The translations under genes and the position numbers were made by a program. The notes below the pieces were generated by a model, which did not search any database, had not been told where the DNA came from, and worked only from the letters and a program-made list of their open reading frames with translations. From NCBI RefSeq assembly GCF_002002865.1, contig NZ_CP019508.1:1902501-1966500 (forward strand): 64,000 bases of DNA. The letters run 5' to 3'. Source of the DNA: Brevundimonas sp. LM2 (GTDB lineage Bacteria > Pseudomonadota > Alphaproteobacteria > Caulobacterales > Caulobacteraceae). Positions within the stretch are counted from its first letter, which is position 1. Each line of letters starts with the position of its first letter. This document shows positions 11,029 to 20,354 of the stretch, one piece after another.

Positions 11029-11484
11029 ATGATCCCGACTCGGCCACCGGAAACCGCTGCCCAAGTGCTGACGGCTGAGCTGAAAGTCGCGTCGGGTCTA
11101 ACCAATGAAGAGATCGCGCCGCTTCTCGGCGTCAGCCACCGCAGCCTCCAGACATGGCTCGCGGGCAGCCCCATCGGTGCCCGCAAGGAAGCCCGTCTGC
11201 GCGCCGTGCTCGACGCCGTCCGCGCGCTCGCGGCGATCACCACGCAGGCGACGCGCGCGCGTCTGTTCGATCGTGGCGCGCATTCAGTTCGGCCCTATGA
11301 CCTCTTGATCGAAGGTCGCTTCGACGCCGCCGTGGACCTCGCGACCGGCCGCCGACGCGCGTTGCCCCCAACCGAACGCGCCCAAAACACCACGGTGGCG
11401 GCGCAGCTGGACCGCATCGAGAACGCCATCGACACGCCGTCCGGACCGTTGAACCGCCGTCTGTCCGGTCCCCTGCGACGGTGA
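11029..11484 (+). CDS. Small helix-turn-helix DNA-binding protein
   Basis: A 151-residue protein. Residues about 10-45 form a helix-turn-helix (GLTNEEIAPLLGVSHRSLQTW). The C-terminal part contains an LIEGRFDAAVDLATG segment that recalls, weakly, the toxin-binding half of Xre/MbcA/ParS-type antitoxins. No obvious toxin gene follows; only a short, probably broken reading frame does. It is more likely an island regulator than half of an intact toxin-antitoxin pair. The first ATG is used; an internal start is possible. Confidence 0.7.
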   Translation: MIPTRPPETAAQVLTAELKVASGLTNEEIAPLLGVSHRSLQTWLAGSPIGARKEARLRAVLDAVRALAAITTQATRARLFDRGAHSVRPYDLLIEGRFDAAVDLATGRRRALPPTERAQNTTVAAQLDRIENAIDTPSGPLNRRLSGPLRR

Positions 11485-11493
11485 TGGCACGAC

Positions 11494-11810
11494 ATGACCG
11501 CCGATGAGATCGAAGAGATCAATGCACGGCTGACGGCGCGGCGTCAGGGCGACATCGTCCTGACCGACGTCTGGTCGACGCTGCCTCTCGCGCATCTCGC
11601 GTCGCCTGGAACGGCGTAAAGACGCCGCGACGGTCGCGACTTCTCTGGCCTCCGATCGCCTCGACCTGGATCATCTAAGCGCCGCCGATGCGCGCGAGAG
11701 GCTGCATGGCCGCCTCCCGCCGCACCTCCTGAAAGGCGCACCCTCGCAAACCATCCACAAAAACCTACGCCCGCGACCTACTGTATTCGGGCCGTCGTTC
11801 GTCTTCTCTA
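11494..11810 (+). pseudogene. Possible broken small gene after the HTH protein
   Basis: An ATG nine bases after the HTH gene opens a 41-codon frame that starts MTADEIEEINARLTARRQG and stops at 11619. A different frame then continues for about 60 codons of protein-like sequence (KDAATVATSLASDRLDLDH). This pattern suggests a single reading frame interrupted by a shift near 11600. I cannot assign a family. It may instead be an intact 41-aa peptide. Confidence 0.3.
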
Positions 11811-11844
11811 GGGGGGGATGTTGTCCGTATGAGAAGATTGATCA

Positions 11845-12129
11845 ATGCCAACCGACCAACCAAATGAACCCGACGGTCCTCACGCCCTTGATGTTCCGAC
11901 GGGCACCGAACTGACGGATTTCGACCGTGACCATGTGAAAACCTACCTCCGTCTATTGGACGCCGAGTCCGCCGGCGCAGACCCGTCGAGTGTCATTGGA
12001 ACCGTGCTGCGGTTCCCTGCTGAAACGTCAGAAGACCAAGCGGTCGCGGCGCACAGTCGTTACCTTCAGCGCGCACAATGGATGTCGGCGGAAGGCTATC
12101 TGCCGCTGATCTCAGACAGCCGGGATTGA
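11845..12129 (+). CDS. DUF2285-like small protein
   Basis: A 94-residue acidic protein. The C-terminal pattern of a conserved helix ending RAQWMSAEGYLPLI, preceded by LRLLDAESAGAD, resembles the short DUF2285 proteins found on alphaproteobacterial integrative elements, where relatives act in excision control. The resemblance is from memory of the motif, so the family call is tentative. Its presence fits an integrative element rather than core chromosome. Confidence 0.6.
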   Translation: MPTDQPNEPDGPHALDVPTGTELTDFDRDHVKTYLRLLDAESAGADPSSVIGTVLRFPAETSEDQAVAAHSRYLQRAQWMSAEGYLPLISDSRD

Positions 12130-12659
12130 GCGACGGGCGTGTCGGTCCGGCCACAGATCGGGTGCAACCGACCGGTTCATTTCGGGACAATCCGCGGCGG
12201 GGCCAAGAGAGCGCCGTCCATCGGGCAGGTCGGCGTCCTCGCGCGCAGCTTTGAGTGTTTCAGGTCATCCGTTTCGGTGACAGGCGCATGGTGGTGGGAG
12301 CGCAACGAGCTCAAAGTATAAGTATTGCAAGATAAAAGCCGCACCCTGTGGGTCGGCGGGGGTCGGGCGGTAGCGAGATTTGGCGCGCGCTGGAGCGCGT
12401 GCTCGTCGTAGGCGCGACGGCGCGCGCACCTTGCGTTTTCGTGGCGCAAGGTGCGGAATCGCTCTGGCGGCAGCCCGGACTGGGTCCTGCGCACCGTGCG
12501 CACCGGATTCGGCATGGCGCGGTCCGGCTCGTTATCCCCGGGCAAGGTTAAAGCCCGCTAGCCGAGGGTTCAGCATCCCATGTTGTCGCCTGCCCCGATT
12601 TCGACTATCCTGGTCGCCCCAGCCTTGGGTCGGCATCGATCCGGCGTGGAGCGGCTGGC
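12130..12659. other. Gene-free stretch before the iron-regulation operon
   Basis: About 530 bases with no frame I can support. A perfect hairpin, GCACCTTGCG (12426-12435) pairing with CGCAAGGTGC (12445-12454), sits in the middle without a T run. The promoter for the sigma factor at 12660 should lie in the last 100 bases, but I see no convincing consensus. Confidence 0.45.
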
Positions 12660-13181
12660 GTGACCTTCGCCAACGACAACATGGCCTATCTCGGCGCGTC
12701 CCCGGTCGAGCAAGCGTTCCTGCGACATCGGCCAGAACTGCTGCGTTTTCTGGTGTCGCGGCTGCGGTGTTTCGCGACCGCCGAGGATGCCGTGCAAGAA
12801 GTCTATGTCCGGGCGTCGGGGGCTCGGCCGCCCATCCACGATCCCCGTGCGCTCCTGTTCCAGACCGCCGCCAATCTGATCCGCAATCAAGCGCGCTCCG
12901 ACGGCCGGGGTCGAGCCGCCTTCAGCACCTATGCGGATCTGATCGCTCCGCCGTTCGAGGCGATCACGCCCGAACGCCAGGTGCTCGATGCCGAGGCACT
13001 GGATCGCGCTCAAACCGCGATCCAGAACTTGCCGCCGCAGTGCCAGGTGGTGTTTCGCCTGCATCGCTTCGATGGGCTCAAACAGCGAGAGGTCGCGACA
13101 CATCTAGGCATCTCCACCACAGCCGTGGAAAAACACATGCGCCGGGCGATGGCCGCCCTCGTCGCGGCGGTTGAAACCTGA
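12660..13181 (+). CDS. ECF sigma factor, FecI type
   Basis: A 173-residue extracytoplasmic-function sigma factor. Region 2 includes FLVSRLRCFATAEDAVQEVYVR (near 30-51), which contacts the -10 element. Region 4 ends with the helix-turn-helix LKQREVATHLGISTTAVEKHMRRAM (near 140-165), which reads the -35 element. FecI-like sigma factors direct RNA polymerase to ferric-siderophore receptor genes and are controlled by a FecR partner, which follows 38 bases later. The GTG at 12660 is used; an ATG at 12681 is an alternative that would still leave region 2 intact. Confidence 0.9.
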   Translation: MTFANDNMAYLGASPVEQAFLRHRPELLRFLVSRLRCFATAEDAVQEVYVRASGARPPIHDPRALLFQTAANLIRNQARSDGRGRAAFSTYADLIAPPFEAITPERQVLDAEALDRAQTAIQNLPPQCQVVFRLHRFDGLKQREVATHLGISTTAVEKHMRRAMAALVAAVET

Positions 13182-13219
13182 ACCGTTCCGCGCCCTAGGT
13201 TAGGGAAGCCGCGTGGGCG

Positions 13220-14212
13220 GTGTCATACAGCCGTCACTTAAGTGAGCGCACGATCTTGAAGCCGGACCGGCCCCGACCCGACTCCCCGGAGACACCGGAC
13301 GCCATCGCCAATCGTTGGTGGGTGCGGCTCCAGTCGGGCGAAGCGACGGACGACGACGTCGCGAACCTGCGGTCGTGGCTTGCCGCGCGTCCCGAACATC
13401 AAGCCGCCTTTGACCGGGTCAAGCGCGCCTGGCACGGCGTCGCGCCCCTCGGCGAGTCCTCGCTGGTCGATCGACGTTGGCGTCCGAGAGCTAACCGCCG
13501 GACCTTTGGTGCGGGCCTCGCCACGGCGGCGGCGGCCGTGCTCGCCATCATCGTCTGGCCCGAGCTTCAGCTGGCTGGCGCAGACGAACGCTCCGGCGAG
13601 GGTGAGGTCCGAATGGTGTCTCTCCCCGACGGGGGCACGGCCTGGCTCGACACCGACAGCGCCTTTGACATCGACTATTCGGTCGATGAGCGACGCATCG
13701 TTATCCGCCGGGGTCAGGCCTGGTTCGACGTGGCCCCGGAAACGCGCCCCTTCCTGGTCAAAGCGGGAGACGCCACGATCACCGACATCGGCACCGTGTT
13801 TGGGGTGCGACGCGACGGCGGGTCGGTGAACGTAGTGGTTCGCGAAGGCGAGGTGCGAATGGCGTGTGTGGGAGACCTTCGCGCCGTGCTGCCGAACCAG
13901 TCCGCCGTCTGCGGCGCGGGCGAACTCTCGCCCATCGCGCCCGTTGACGCGTCCCGAGTCGCGGAATGGCAGACGGGGCGACTGACCTTCGCCGGCCAAA
14001 CGGTCGGCTCCGTTCTGAGCGAACTGGATCGCTACACGCCCGGCCCGATATGGGTCCGGCTCGAGCCCAGCGCGCGTCAGCGTCGCGTCACGGCGCTCTT
14101 TGAGCTCGCCGACCTGGACGCGGGGTTGCAAGCCTTGGCGACGACGGAAGGTCTGCGGATTACGCGATGGGGACCTGTCACGATCGTCAGTCAAGATAAC
14201 GACGGGGGTTAG
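13220..14212 (+). CDS. FecR family anti-sigma/sensor protein
   Basis: A 330-residue protein with FecR architecture. An N-terminal cytoplasmic domain of the DUF4880 type (ANRWWVRLQSGEATDDDVANLRSWLAARPEHQAAF) binds the sigma factor. One membrane segment follows (AGLATAAAAVLAIIVWPEL, about residue 95-113). A periplasmic FecR domain then includes LPDGGTAWLDTDSAFDIDY and a C-terminal STN-like segment. It senses the loaded TonB receptor and releases or activates the sigma factor. The start is a GTG. A TTG at 13256 would also fit, so the N-terminal 12 residues are doubtful. Confidence 0.9.
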   Translation: MSYSRHLSERTILKPDRPRPDSPETPDAIANRWWVRLQSGEATDDDVANLRSWLAARPEHQAAFDRVKRAWHGVAPLGESSLVDRRWRPRANRRTFGAGLATAAAAVLAIIVWPELQLAGADERSGEGEVRMVSLPDGGTAWLDTDSAFDIDYSVDERRIVIRRGQAWFDVAPETRPFLVKAGDATITDIGTVFGVRRDGGSVNVVVREGEVRMACVGDLRAVLPNQSAVCGAGELSPIAPVDASRVAEWQTGRLTFAGQTVGSVLSELDRYTPGPIWVRLEPSARQRRVTALFELADLDAGLQALATTEGLRITRWGPVTIVSQDNDGG

Positions 14213-14273
14213 GCGAACGGACGGAGCGGTGTCTCACGCACAGGCCCGCTTGGCGCGGGCAGGGGGACTGATC

Positions 14274-17192
14274 ATGACCAAGCTCAATACCGCTCGCCGC
14301 CGTCGCGCGCTCACTGCGTCTCATTTCGTTCTGGCTCTGGCCGCCGCCTCGATGGGCGCGGCCGTGGTTTCGCCTGCCCAGGCCCAGGATCAGGCAGAAC
14401 GGACCACCTTTGCCATTCCCGCTGGCGATCTCGACCGGGCGCTGCGGCAGTTCTCTGAGCAGGCGCGGGTGCAGATGGTTTATCAGACCGCAATCACCGC
14501 TGGGAGCCGGACCGGCGGTGCGCGCGGCGCGCTCACGGATGCGGAGGCCTTGGGACGGGTCCTTGCGGGCACGGGGCTTACGTTTAGCTTCCAAGGGGAG
14601 GCGACGGTGACGATCGCGGCGGTCCAGACGGTGCCGGTGGACGGGGAGCGGGTGCTGGGGCCAGTACGGGTGGAAGGAGAGACCGGCGACGGCAGCTTCG
14701 GTCGCGCCGGCCAAGCGGCGGGCGTCAATGGCGTCAACGGCTCGCGCGATATCACGGCCACAGAGAATACCGGAAGCTTCACCAGTGGGGCGTTGACTAT
14801 CGGGTCGAAAGCGCCGCGCAGCATTCAGGAAACGCCGCAGTCGGTGAGTGTGATCACCGGCGAGCGCCTGGAACAGCAGAACATCAACGACTTCACGACG
14901 GCGCTCCAGCAGGCCCCGGGTGTGTCCTTTGCTCAAGGCCAGACGAGCCTCGAGACAAGCTTCTACTCGCGGGGGTTCGAAATCACCTCGATCCAAATCG
15001 ATGGCGGGGCACCGCTAACGACAAACTTCGCGCAGCTTGGGCCTGGTGCCGCCTATTTCACCCAGATCGACCTATCTCAGTACGACCATGTTGAAGTACT
15101 TCGAGGTGCCGCCGGCCTCTTCAATGGTTACGGTGACCCATCCGGCTCCATAAATCTTGTTAGAAAGAAGCCTCTCGATCGTGAACAGTTGCTGCTCGAT
15201 ACTGAACTGGGTAGTTGGAATCACTATCGTACTATGCTGGATGTTACAGCGCCGCTGGCCCTTGAAGGGCACCTGCGCGGTCGGGCAGTATTTACGTGGC
15301 AAGATAATGAACAGTTTTACGATCTAAGCGAAGATCAAAAATCTCTCGTTTATAGTATATTAGAACTTGACCTATCGCCGGAAAGTTTAGTGACGGTTGG
15401 GGTCAGTATAACTAGTCAGGACAGCGTCCCTTGGCAGGATGGTCTGCCAAGGTATTTGACGGGGAGGGAACTCGATCTTCCTCGTCACAGAAGTTTTGTA
15501 TTTCCATGGAACCGATGGGAGTTTAAAACCACGGAGATATTCGGATCGTTTTCGCAGGAGTTTGGAAGAGCTTGGACAGCCAAACTTGATTTGACTTACA
15601 ATACTCAAGACAGCGAGCAAAAACTTGGGTTCAGTAGCGGAGCGGTCAATCCAGTTAATTTAACTGGGCCAAGGCTTTTTGGTCGGTACAACAGTTTTTC
15701 AAGTGAGCAGTTCTCTGTCGAAGCAACACTTTCCGGGGCCTTTCGGTTGTTCGGGCAATCACATGAGGTCACGCTTGGCATAAATCAGAGCGACCAGAAT
15801 GGTGGAGGTTCTACGGCGTACGGCCCTCTCGTCGTCAGTTCTTCCTCTGCTCCCTATCAGCCATATCCAGGCGGGCCGCGCTTCTGCGATGACTTCGGCG
15901 CGGGCTCATGTCCGGCAGACACGCTAAGACCAGGGTCACCGCCCATCAATGTCTTTGACTTCAACCCTTTCGATCCGCTGTTCACAGAACCGGCCAGCTC
16001 CATACCTTCCCAGCGTTATCCCGAACTTGGCCAAGTGCAGTCTGTCGCGTACCTAAATCTTCGGCTGAATCCGTTCGAGCGACTGCACGTAGATCTGGGC
16101 GCGCGATGGAGCCGGCTCCAGTTCAAGTATGCTGAAGAACGCTTCTGCGAGACGATTCCAGACAGCGGCACACCAAGCCCTACCAATTGTGTTGGTCGCA
16201 ACATAGGGGACCCATACGTCGCTGGAGATCAATTCCGAACCCAGGAGAGGCTCTCTTGGCCTCCCTCGGTTGCCTTGTCCTACGACATTAGTGATCGGCT
16301 TGTCGGATACCTTGGCTACACTGACATCTATCAGGATCAATCGAGCTTCTTGGATGGTGATCTGGAAAGTCTAGATCCAGTAACTGGGGAAAATTATGAG
16401 ATTGGACTCAAGTGGGCGACACCAGATGGTAGCCTGAATGCGACCTTTTCCGTTTACCACATAGAGAAACGAGGCTTTGCCCGGCAAGAGCCAGACTTTT
16501 TAAGTCGTGTGAGGCGTAACCCTAATGGCTCCATCTTCTTCGATTCTAACCGAAACTTTTTTGTAATCGTAAATGACGGGACGGAAGTACCTCTTGGGAG
16601 GCCCGATCCCTATCATGTTTGTTGCTACGTTCAGCGGACAGACCGTTCACTGATTAGCGAGGGACTCGACTTCGAAATAGCCGGCGAACTGCGGCCCGGT
16701 TGGCAAATATCGGGCAGCTACACATTCAATGAGACAATCAATGAAGGTGAAAGCTTTGGTCCAGACGAGAAAAACCTACCGTTTTTGACCATCCAGCCAG
16801 AGCATCTCTACAAGATGTGGACCAGCTACGATTTCGGTGCGTCAGGTGCACGTGGATGGTTGGCCAACCTGATAGTATCTGCTGGGGTGAATGGCCAATC
16901 CGAGGCGTATCGATCAGGATCAACGTGCCCGGAGGATCAGGTGGGGCAGCCTGATCCTCTCACGGGAGAATCACTATGCCTAGTCGATTTAGTGCCGTTT
17001 GCGTTCACTGTGGAGCCCTACGTCATTGTTTCTGGACGGTTAGACTATAAGTTGAACGAGCGATGGTCTGCAGCTCTCAACGTTGAGAACATTATGGACG
17101 AAACTTATTATCAATCAGTCGGGGGCGTGTCATCCGGCAACTGGTACGGCGCGCCACGCCGGTTCACATTCAGCCTGCGCAGCAAGTGGTAG
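14274..17192 (+). CDS. TonB-dependent siderophore receptor with STN signalling domain
   Basis: A 972-residue outer-membrane receptor. It has a signal peptide ending in AQA (about 1-38), an STN domain (about 45-125, FAIPAGDLDRALRQFSEQA) that talks to FecR, a plug domain (about 175-310, TPQSVSVITGERL and HVEVLRGAAGLFNGYGDPSG), and a 22-strand type barrel ending in FTFSLRSKW with a terminal aromatic. It imports a ferric siderophore, whose identity is unknown. The ATG at 14274 is chosen because the signal peptide starts there. Base composition changes abruptly near 15080-15140: the part upstream is very GC-rich and the barrel is far more AT-rich, so the gene looks mosaic. Confidence 0.93.
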   Translation: MTKLNTARRRRALTASHFVLALAAASMGAAVVSPAQAQDQAERTTFAIPAGDLDRALRQFSEQARVQMVYQTAITAGSRTGGARGALTDAEALGRVLAGTGLTFSFQGEATVTIAAVQTVPVDGERVLGPVRVEGETGDGSFGRAGQAAGVNGVNGSRDITATENTGSFTSGALTIGSKAPRSIQETPQSVSVITGERLEQQNINDFTTALQQAPGVSFAQGQTSLETSFYSRGFEITSIQIDGGAPLTTNFAQLGPGAAYFTQIDLSQYDHVEVLRGAAGLFNGYGDPSGSINLVRKKPLDREQLLLDTELGSWNHYRTMLDVTAPLALEGHLRGRAVFTWQDNEQFYDLSEDQKSLVYSILELDLSPESLVTVGVSITSQDSVPWQDGLPRYLTGRELDLPRHRSFVFPWNRWEFKTTEIFGSFSQEFGRAWTAKLDLTYNTQDSEQKLGFSSGAVNPVNLTGPRLFGRYNSFSSEQFSVEATLSGAFRLFGQSHEVTLGINQSDQNGGGSTAYGPLVVSSSSAPYQPYPGGPRFCDDFGAGSCPADTLRPGSPPINVFDFNPFDPLFTEPASSIPSQRYPELGQVQSVAYLNLRLNPFERLHVDLGARWSRLQFKYAEERFCETIPDSGTPSPTNCVGRNIGDPYVAGDQFRTQERLSWPPSVALSYDISDRLVGYLGYTDIYQDQSSFLDGDLESLDPVTGENYEIGLKWATPDGSLNATFSVYHIEKRGFARQEPDFLSRVRRNPNGSIFFDSNRNFFVIVNDGTEVPLGRPDPYHVCCYVQRTDRSLISEGLDFEIAGELRPGWQISGSYTFNETINEGESFGPDEKNLPFLTIQPEHLYKMWTSYDFGASGARGWLANLIVSAGVNGQSEAYRSGSTCPEDQVGQPDPLTGESLCLVDLVPFAFTVEPYVIVSGRLDYKLNERWSAALNVENIMDETYYQSVGGVSSGNWYGAPRRFTFSLRSKW

Positions 17193-17196
17193 GTAG

Positions 17197-18021
17197 ATGA
17201 CAACCGTGTTTGAGACGTCCAATGAGGCGGCGGATGAAACCTTTCTCGCCGCCTGCGAAGCCGTCGATTGTCGTCCCTCCATCGTGTGGATGGCAATGGG
17301 TAAGGTCGCGAGAATCCGTCGAGCTAAGAGGCTCGGCGGAGAAATGCCCCCCCCACTTACCGATGAGGAAGAGAAGGCCTTCTCGGACTACATCGAGCAT
17401 ACCAATCCGCCGTACCCGTCCACGGGCGAAGTGATCGAGCGGACCGGCTTGATTGACTTTCCCTGTGACTGTGCCGACCGCGCGGCGTTCTGCCGTCAGG
17501 CCTATCTGTCGGCGATGCGAAAGCGCAGTCTGTTCAGGGACGAAGAGATGTCAGCCAACGAACACCGCGCGTTGGCGGCGCATAGCGCATGGTTGGAGAT
17601 GTACAAGGATGGAGCGGATTGGTACGCAGCCGCAGAGGCGCGTGCTGAAAAACTTATGCCATCTGTAGCGACTTTCACAGATGATACGTTCGACAACGCA
17701 TTGATAGACACCGGCAAGGTAACTGTCGTTTATTGTCACACTACTAAGCCATTTGGTGAACCTAAACGCGCGCGGCGTGTCGAGCTACTGGCTCGGAACC
17801 TTGCCGCTGATTGCCGGATAGCGAGAGTTAATCTCACAAACAACGGCGGCATATGGGGACGCTTTCGCCTATTTCACAAAAGCCAGCCGCTCCTGCTGTT
17901 TACCGGCGATGGTCTCCTAGCAAGTATTTCGAGCGCGAACCTCACTCCGGTTGCAATCGAAGGCTGGATAAGGCAAAACTCGATGCACAGCGCTTCTGGT
18001 ACCGTGGCGGCAGCAGAGTAG
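17197..18021 (+). CDS. Uncharacterised protein with degenerate thioredoxin-like C-terminus
   Basis: 274 residues, starting four bases after the receptor stop and so part of the same operon. Residues 1-155 are unrecognised, with four Cys in a DFPCDCADRAAFC segment (about 87-99). Residues about 160-260 follow the thioredoxin fold pattern: a hydrophobic strand GKVTVVYCHT, a helix, strand CRIARVNL, then SQPLLLF with the Ser-Gln-Pro expected at the cis-proline turn. The usual WCxxC is replaced by KPFGEPK (184-190), so dithiol chemistry is not expected. No signal peptide is seen, so it is cytoplasmic as far as I can tell. A role with the receptor system is inferred from position only. Confidence 0.75.
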   Translation: MTTVFETSNEAADETFLAACEAVDCRPSIVWMAMGKVARIRRAKRLGGEMPPPLTDEEEKAFSDYIEHTNPPYPSTGEVIERTGLIDFPCDCADRAAFCRQAYLSAMRKRSLFRDEEMSANEHRALAAHSAWLEMYKDGADWYAAAEARAEKLMPSVATFTDDTFDNALIDTGKVTVVYCHTTKPFGEPKRARRVELLARNLAADCRIARVNLTNNGGIWGRFRLFHKSQPLLLFTGDGLLASISSANLTPVAIEGWIRQNSMHSASGTVAAAE

Positions 18022-18119
18022 CCGTCCTGGCAAGTCAAAGCGAAGATCGGGCGAGCAACCAAGGTCACCCTGGCCGATGGCCTGTTTCCTCGGCAGCCTC
18101 CTAGGCGACCCGCAGGGCG

Positions 18120-18940
18120 ACCGAACGGTGCTGTCATCTGTGGGCGGCCCCATCGCTGCAAGGGGTCATTAGATGTCGATCTGGTGGTGCGGTCATCTGT
18201 CTGGCCTGTTTGCGTGGTGTCTATGACTGCTGGCCCTGATGGAGTCCGCGGGTCAGGTCCCTCTCTGTCCAACGAGCGTAAGGCTCCGCCAGCACCTCGG
18301 ATTGTCCTGACTACGGCCGCTATCTGATCGCCATCGTCCCTTTGCCCCCTTCCAGTTTGGAGCGACGACCGGATCGGTCGTCGCAATCTCGATCAGGCCA
18401 TGACCGGCGGCCTCTAGGTCTCGCCGCGAGCCCTGACAGCCCAGGCGACCCGGGCGGTCTTGTTGGCCATGGTGACGGTGGCGAGTCGTGCCCGACGGCG
18501 TTCCAGCAGGGAACGGACCCAAGAAGCCGAGGCCAGGGATGCTCCAGTTCGAACCGTCGGATCACCGAGGTCGCTCCAACGACCAGAAGCTTGCGGAGAT
18601 AGCCGTCGCCCATTTTGGAGATGCGACCCAACCGATCCTTGCCACCGGAAGAGTTTTGACTTGGAACCAGACCCAGGAAGGCGGCGAACTCGCGGCCCTA
18701 GCGGAACAGCGCTGGGTTGCTGATGCTGGCCGACAGGGGGGTGGCTGTGATGATACCGACCCCGGGAATAGTCGCCAGGCGCTGGCTGACCTGGTCCTGA
18801 CGATGCCAGGCCAGAAGCCGCCGTTCAAGTTGGTGGATCTGCGCCGCCACGACCAGGAGATGGTCCGCCATCATCAGGAGCGTGGAGCGAGCCCAGGATC
18901 CTGTTATCCGCCTGGCGGACGCGTCGCTGATCTAGGCAGA
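18120..18940 (-). mobile_element. Decayed IS110-family insertion sequence
   Basis: Read on the minus strand, this region gives the C-terminal Transposase_20 domain of an IS110 family enzyme: IPGVGIITATPLSASI, REFAAFLGLVPSQNSSGGK and DRLGRISKMGDGYLRKLLVV. A TAG interrupts it near 18700, the frame shifts near 18530 (to LERRRARLATVTMANKTARV), and another stop follows near 18415. The catalytic N-terminal half is missing, being cut at about 18935 by the integrase region. The stretch 18120-18400 resembles the non-coding 3' end of such elements. It is inactive. Confidence 0.8.
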
Positions 18941-20104
18941 TCACCCGAGCGCTGCAGCGAGTCGTCCTGCAATTCGCGTCGCTGCGTCTTTGACGGGGCT
19001 GTCGGCGAGGTGAGCATAACGGGCGGTGGTCTGAACCTGGGTGTGACCGAGCAGTTTGCCGATCATCGGCAGCCCTTCGCCGGCGAGGACGCCGTCTGAG
19101 GCGAAGGTGTGCCGCAAGTCATGAATGCGAACATCGTCCAGATCCGCCGAAGCTCGGATGCGACGCCACGGATGCTGCAAGTCGGTCAGGTGCGTGTTCG
19201 GCAGTTTCCCGACGATGACATAAGGATTGCCGTCTACCTCGGGAAGCTTCCGAAGAAGCTTAACGACGGCGGCACCGAGGTAGACGGTCTTCGCGCCGGT
19301 CTTGCTGTCGGGAAGTCGGATACGCGACGCGCCCAGATCGACGTAGCTCCACTTCAACCGCTGGATCTCCCCCAGGCGACAGCCAGTCAGGAGCAACAGC
19401 CGAAAGGCGGCGACGGCGAAACGGCTTTCCGCACCTGAACGTTCGGCCGCGTTGAGGGCTGCGCCCAGGCGCTCGATTTCCCCGGGAGAGAGAAAACGCT
19501 CACGCTTGCGTTCAGGGAAAGGGCGAACGTCGTCGCAAGGGTTCGTCCGGCGATCCCGCATGCCCCAAACCTCGGCTAGGTTCATCATCTTCGACAGCAC
19601 GCCCAGCACCCGATTGGACTGGTACGGGGTGTGGGCATACTTGCCGTGCAGTTCGGCAGCATCTGCCGAGGTCACCGTCCGAACCCTCTGCTTGCCAAAG
19701 AATGGATTGATGAACAGCTCCACGGCGCGGCGGTACTCGTACTGCGTGGAAGGTTTGCAGCGCACCTCGACATGCTCTTTGAGAAAACGCGCGCCGAGTT
19801 CGGGGATGGTCGCCGCCTGGCGTTCCATATCCCGCAGCGTAGCGGGGTCATCGCCGCCGCCCCGCACGGCTCCCAGCATCCGGTTCGCCTCCCGCCGGGC
19901 GATCTCGGCCGTAACCGGCCCGTGCGGGCCGATCATCACCCGGCGGGTTCGGCCGTGCCGACGGTACTGGATCAGGTAGAAGCGCTTGCCGCTCGGCATG
20001 ACTCGGACACCGAACCCCGGCAGATCACCGTCGAACACGATGTAATCCTTTTGTCGAGGCTCTAGCCGGTCCACGATTCGCTTGGTCAGGTTCTCGCGGC
20101 CCAT
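18941..20104 (-). CDS. Tyrosine recombinase / island integrase
   Basis: 387 residues. The N-terminal DUF4102-type arm-binding domain (VDRLEPRQKDYIVFDGDLPGFGVRV) is followed by a core-binding domain and a phage-integrase catalytic domain. Catalytic signatures are TGCRLGEI (first Arg), HDLRHTFAS (His-x-x-Arg), LLGHTQVQTTARYAH (His and the nucleophile Tyr). I placed the start at the ATG at 20104 (MGRENLTKR), since family members begin there; an upstream in-frame ATG would add 39 unlikely residues. The gene points into the island and starts about 200 bases from the right tRNA repeat, so it is the enzyme most likely to have catalysed integration at tRNA-fMet. Confidence 0.93.
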   Translation of the reverse strand: MGRENLTKRIVDRLEPRQKDYIVFDGDLPGFGVRVMPSGKRFYLIQYRRHGRTRRVMIGPHGPVTAEIARREANRMLGAVRGGGDDPATLRDMERQAATIPELGARFLKEHVEVRCKPSTQYEYRRAVELFINPFFGKQRVRTVTSADAAELHGKYAHTPYQSNRVLGVLSKMMNLAEVWGMRDRRTNPCDDVRPFPERKRERFLSPGEIERLGAALNAAERSGAESRFAVAAFRLLLLTGCRLGEIQRLKWSYVDLGASRIRLPDSKTGAKTVYLGAAVVKLLRKLPEVDGNPYVIVGKLPNTHLTDLQHPWRRIRASADLDDVRIHDLRHTFASDGVLAGEGLPMIGKLLGHTQVQTTARYAHLADSPVKDAATRIAGRLAAALG

Positions 20105-20309
20105 TGTCAGTATCCTTTCTCTACGTCCCGGTTTCCAGCTGCGATTCCGTGGCAGTGAGGTGGAAGCATGAGCTCGGAAAGCCAGGCGAAATACATCGTA
20201 GAAAGGATGATTCAGGAACACGTCGAGATCAACAGAAAACGCGATGGCGTATGGCCTTAGCGTGACTTTGGATGCTTTATAGTACTATACAATAAATCTA
20301 AAAATCGTC

Positions 20310-20354
20310 CTCATAACCTGAAGGTCGCAGGTTCAAATCCTGCTCCCGCACCCA
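20310..20354 (+). other. attR: tRNA-fMet 3'-end repeat, right boundary of island
   Basis: 45 bases matching 2279-2323 at 43 positions. The two differences are a matched pair in the T stem (GCAGG/CCTGC instead of GTAGG/CCTAC), so this fragment descends from a functional tRNA-fMet allele. It lacks the 5' half and cannot make a tRNA. On its other strand it encodes the C-terminal end of the serine recombinase. An AT-rich segment with a palindrome (ATAGTACTAT near 20280) precedes it and could be part of the recombination site. Confidence 0.9.

Noticed and set aside
11029..11810. A complete toxin-antitoxin pair
   Set aside because: The HTH protein has only a weak antitoxin-like tail and the following frame is short and broken, so no toxin can be supported.
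13238..14194. A 318-codon minus-strand frame
   Set aside because: It is antisense to a clear FecR gene and has no recognisable domain.
18488..19099. A 203-codon plus-strand frame
   Set aside because: Antisense to the IS110 remnant and the integrase end, whose minus-strand motifs are clear.
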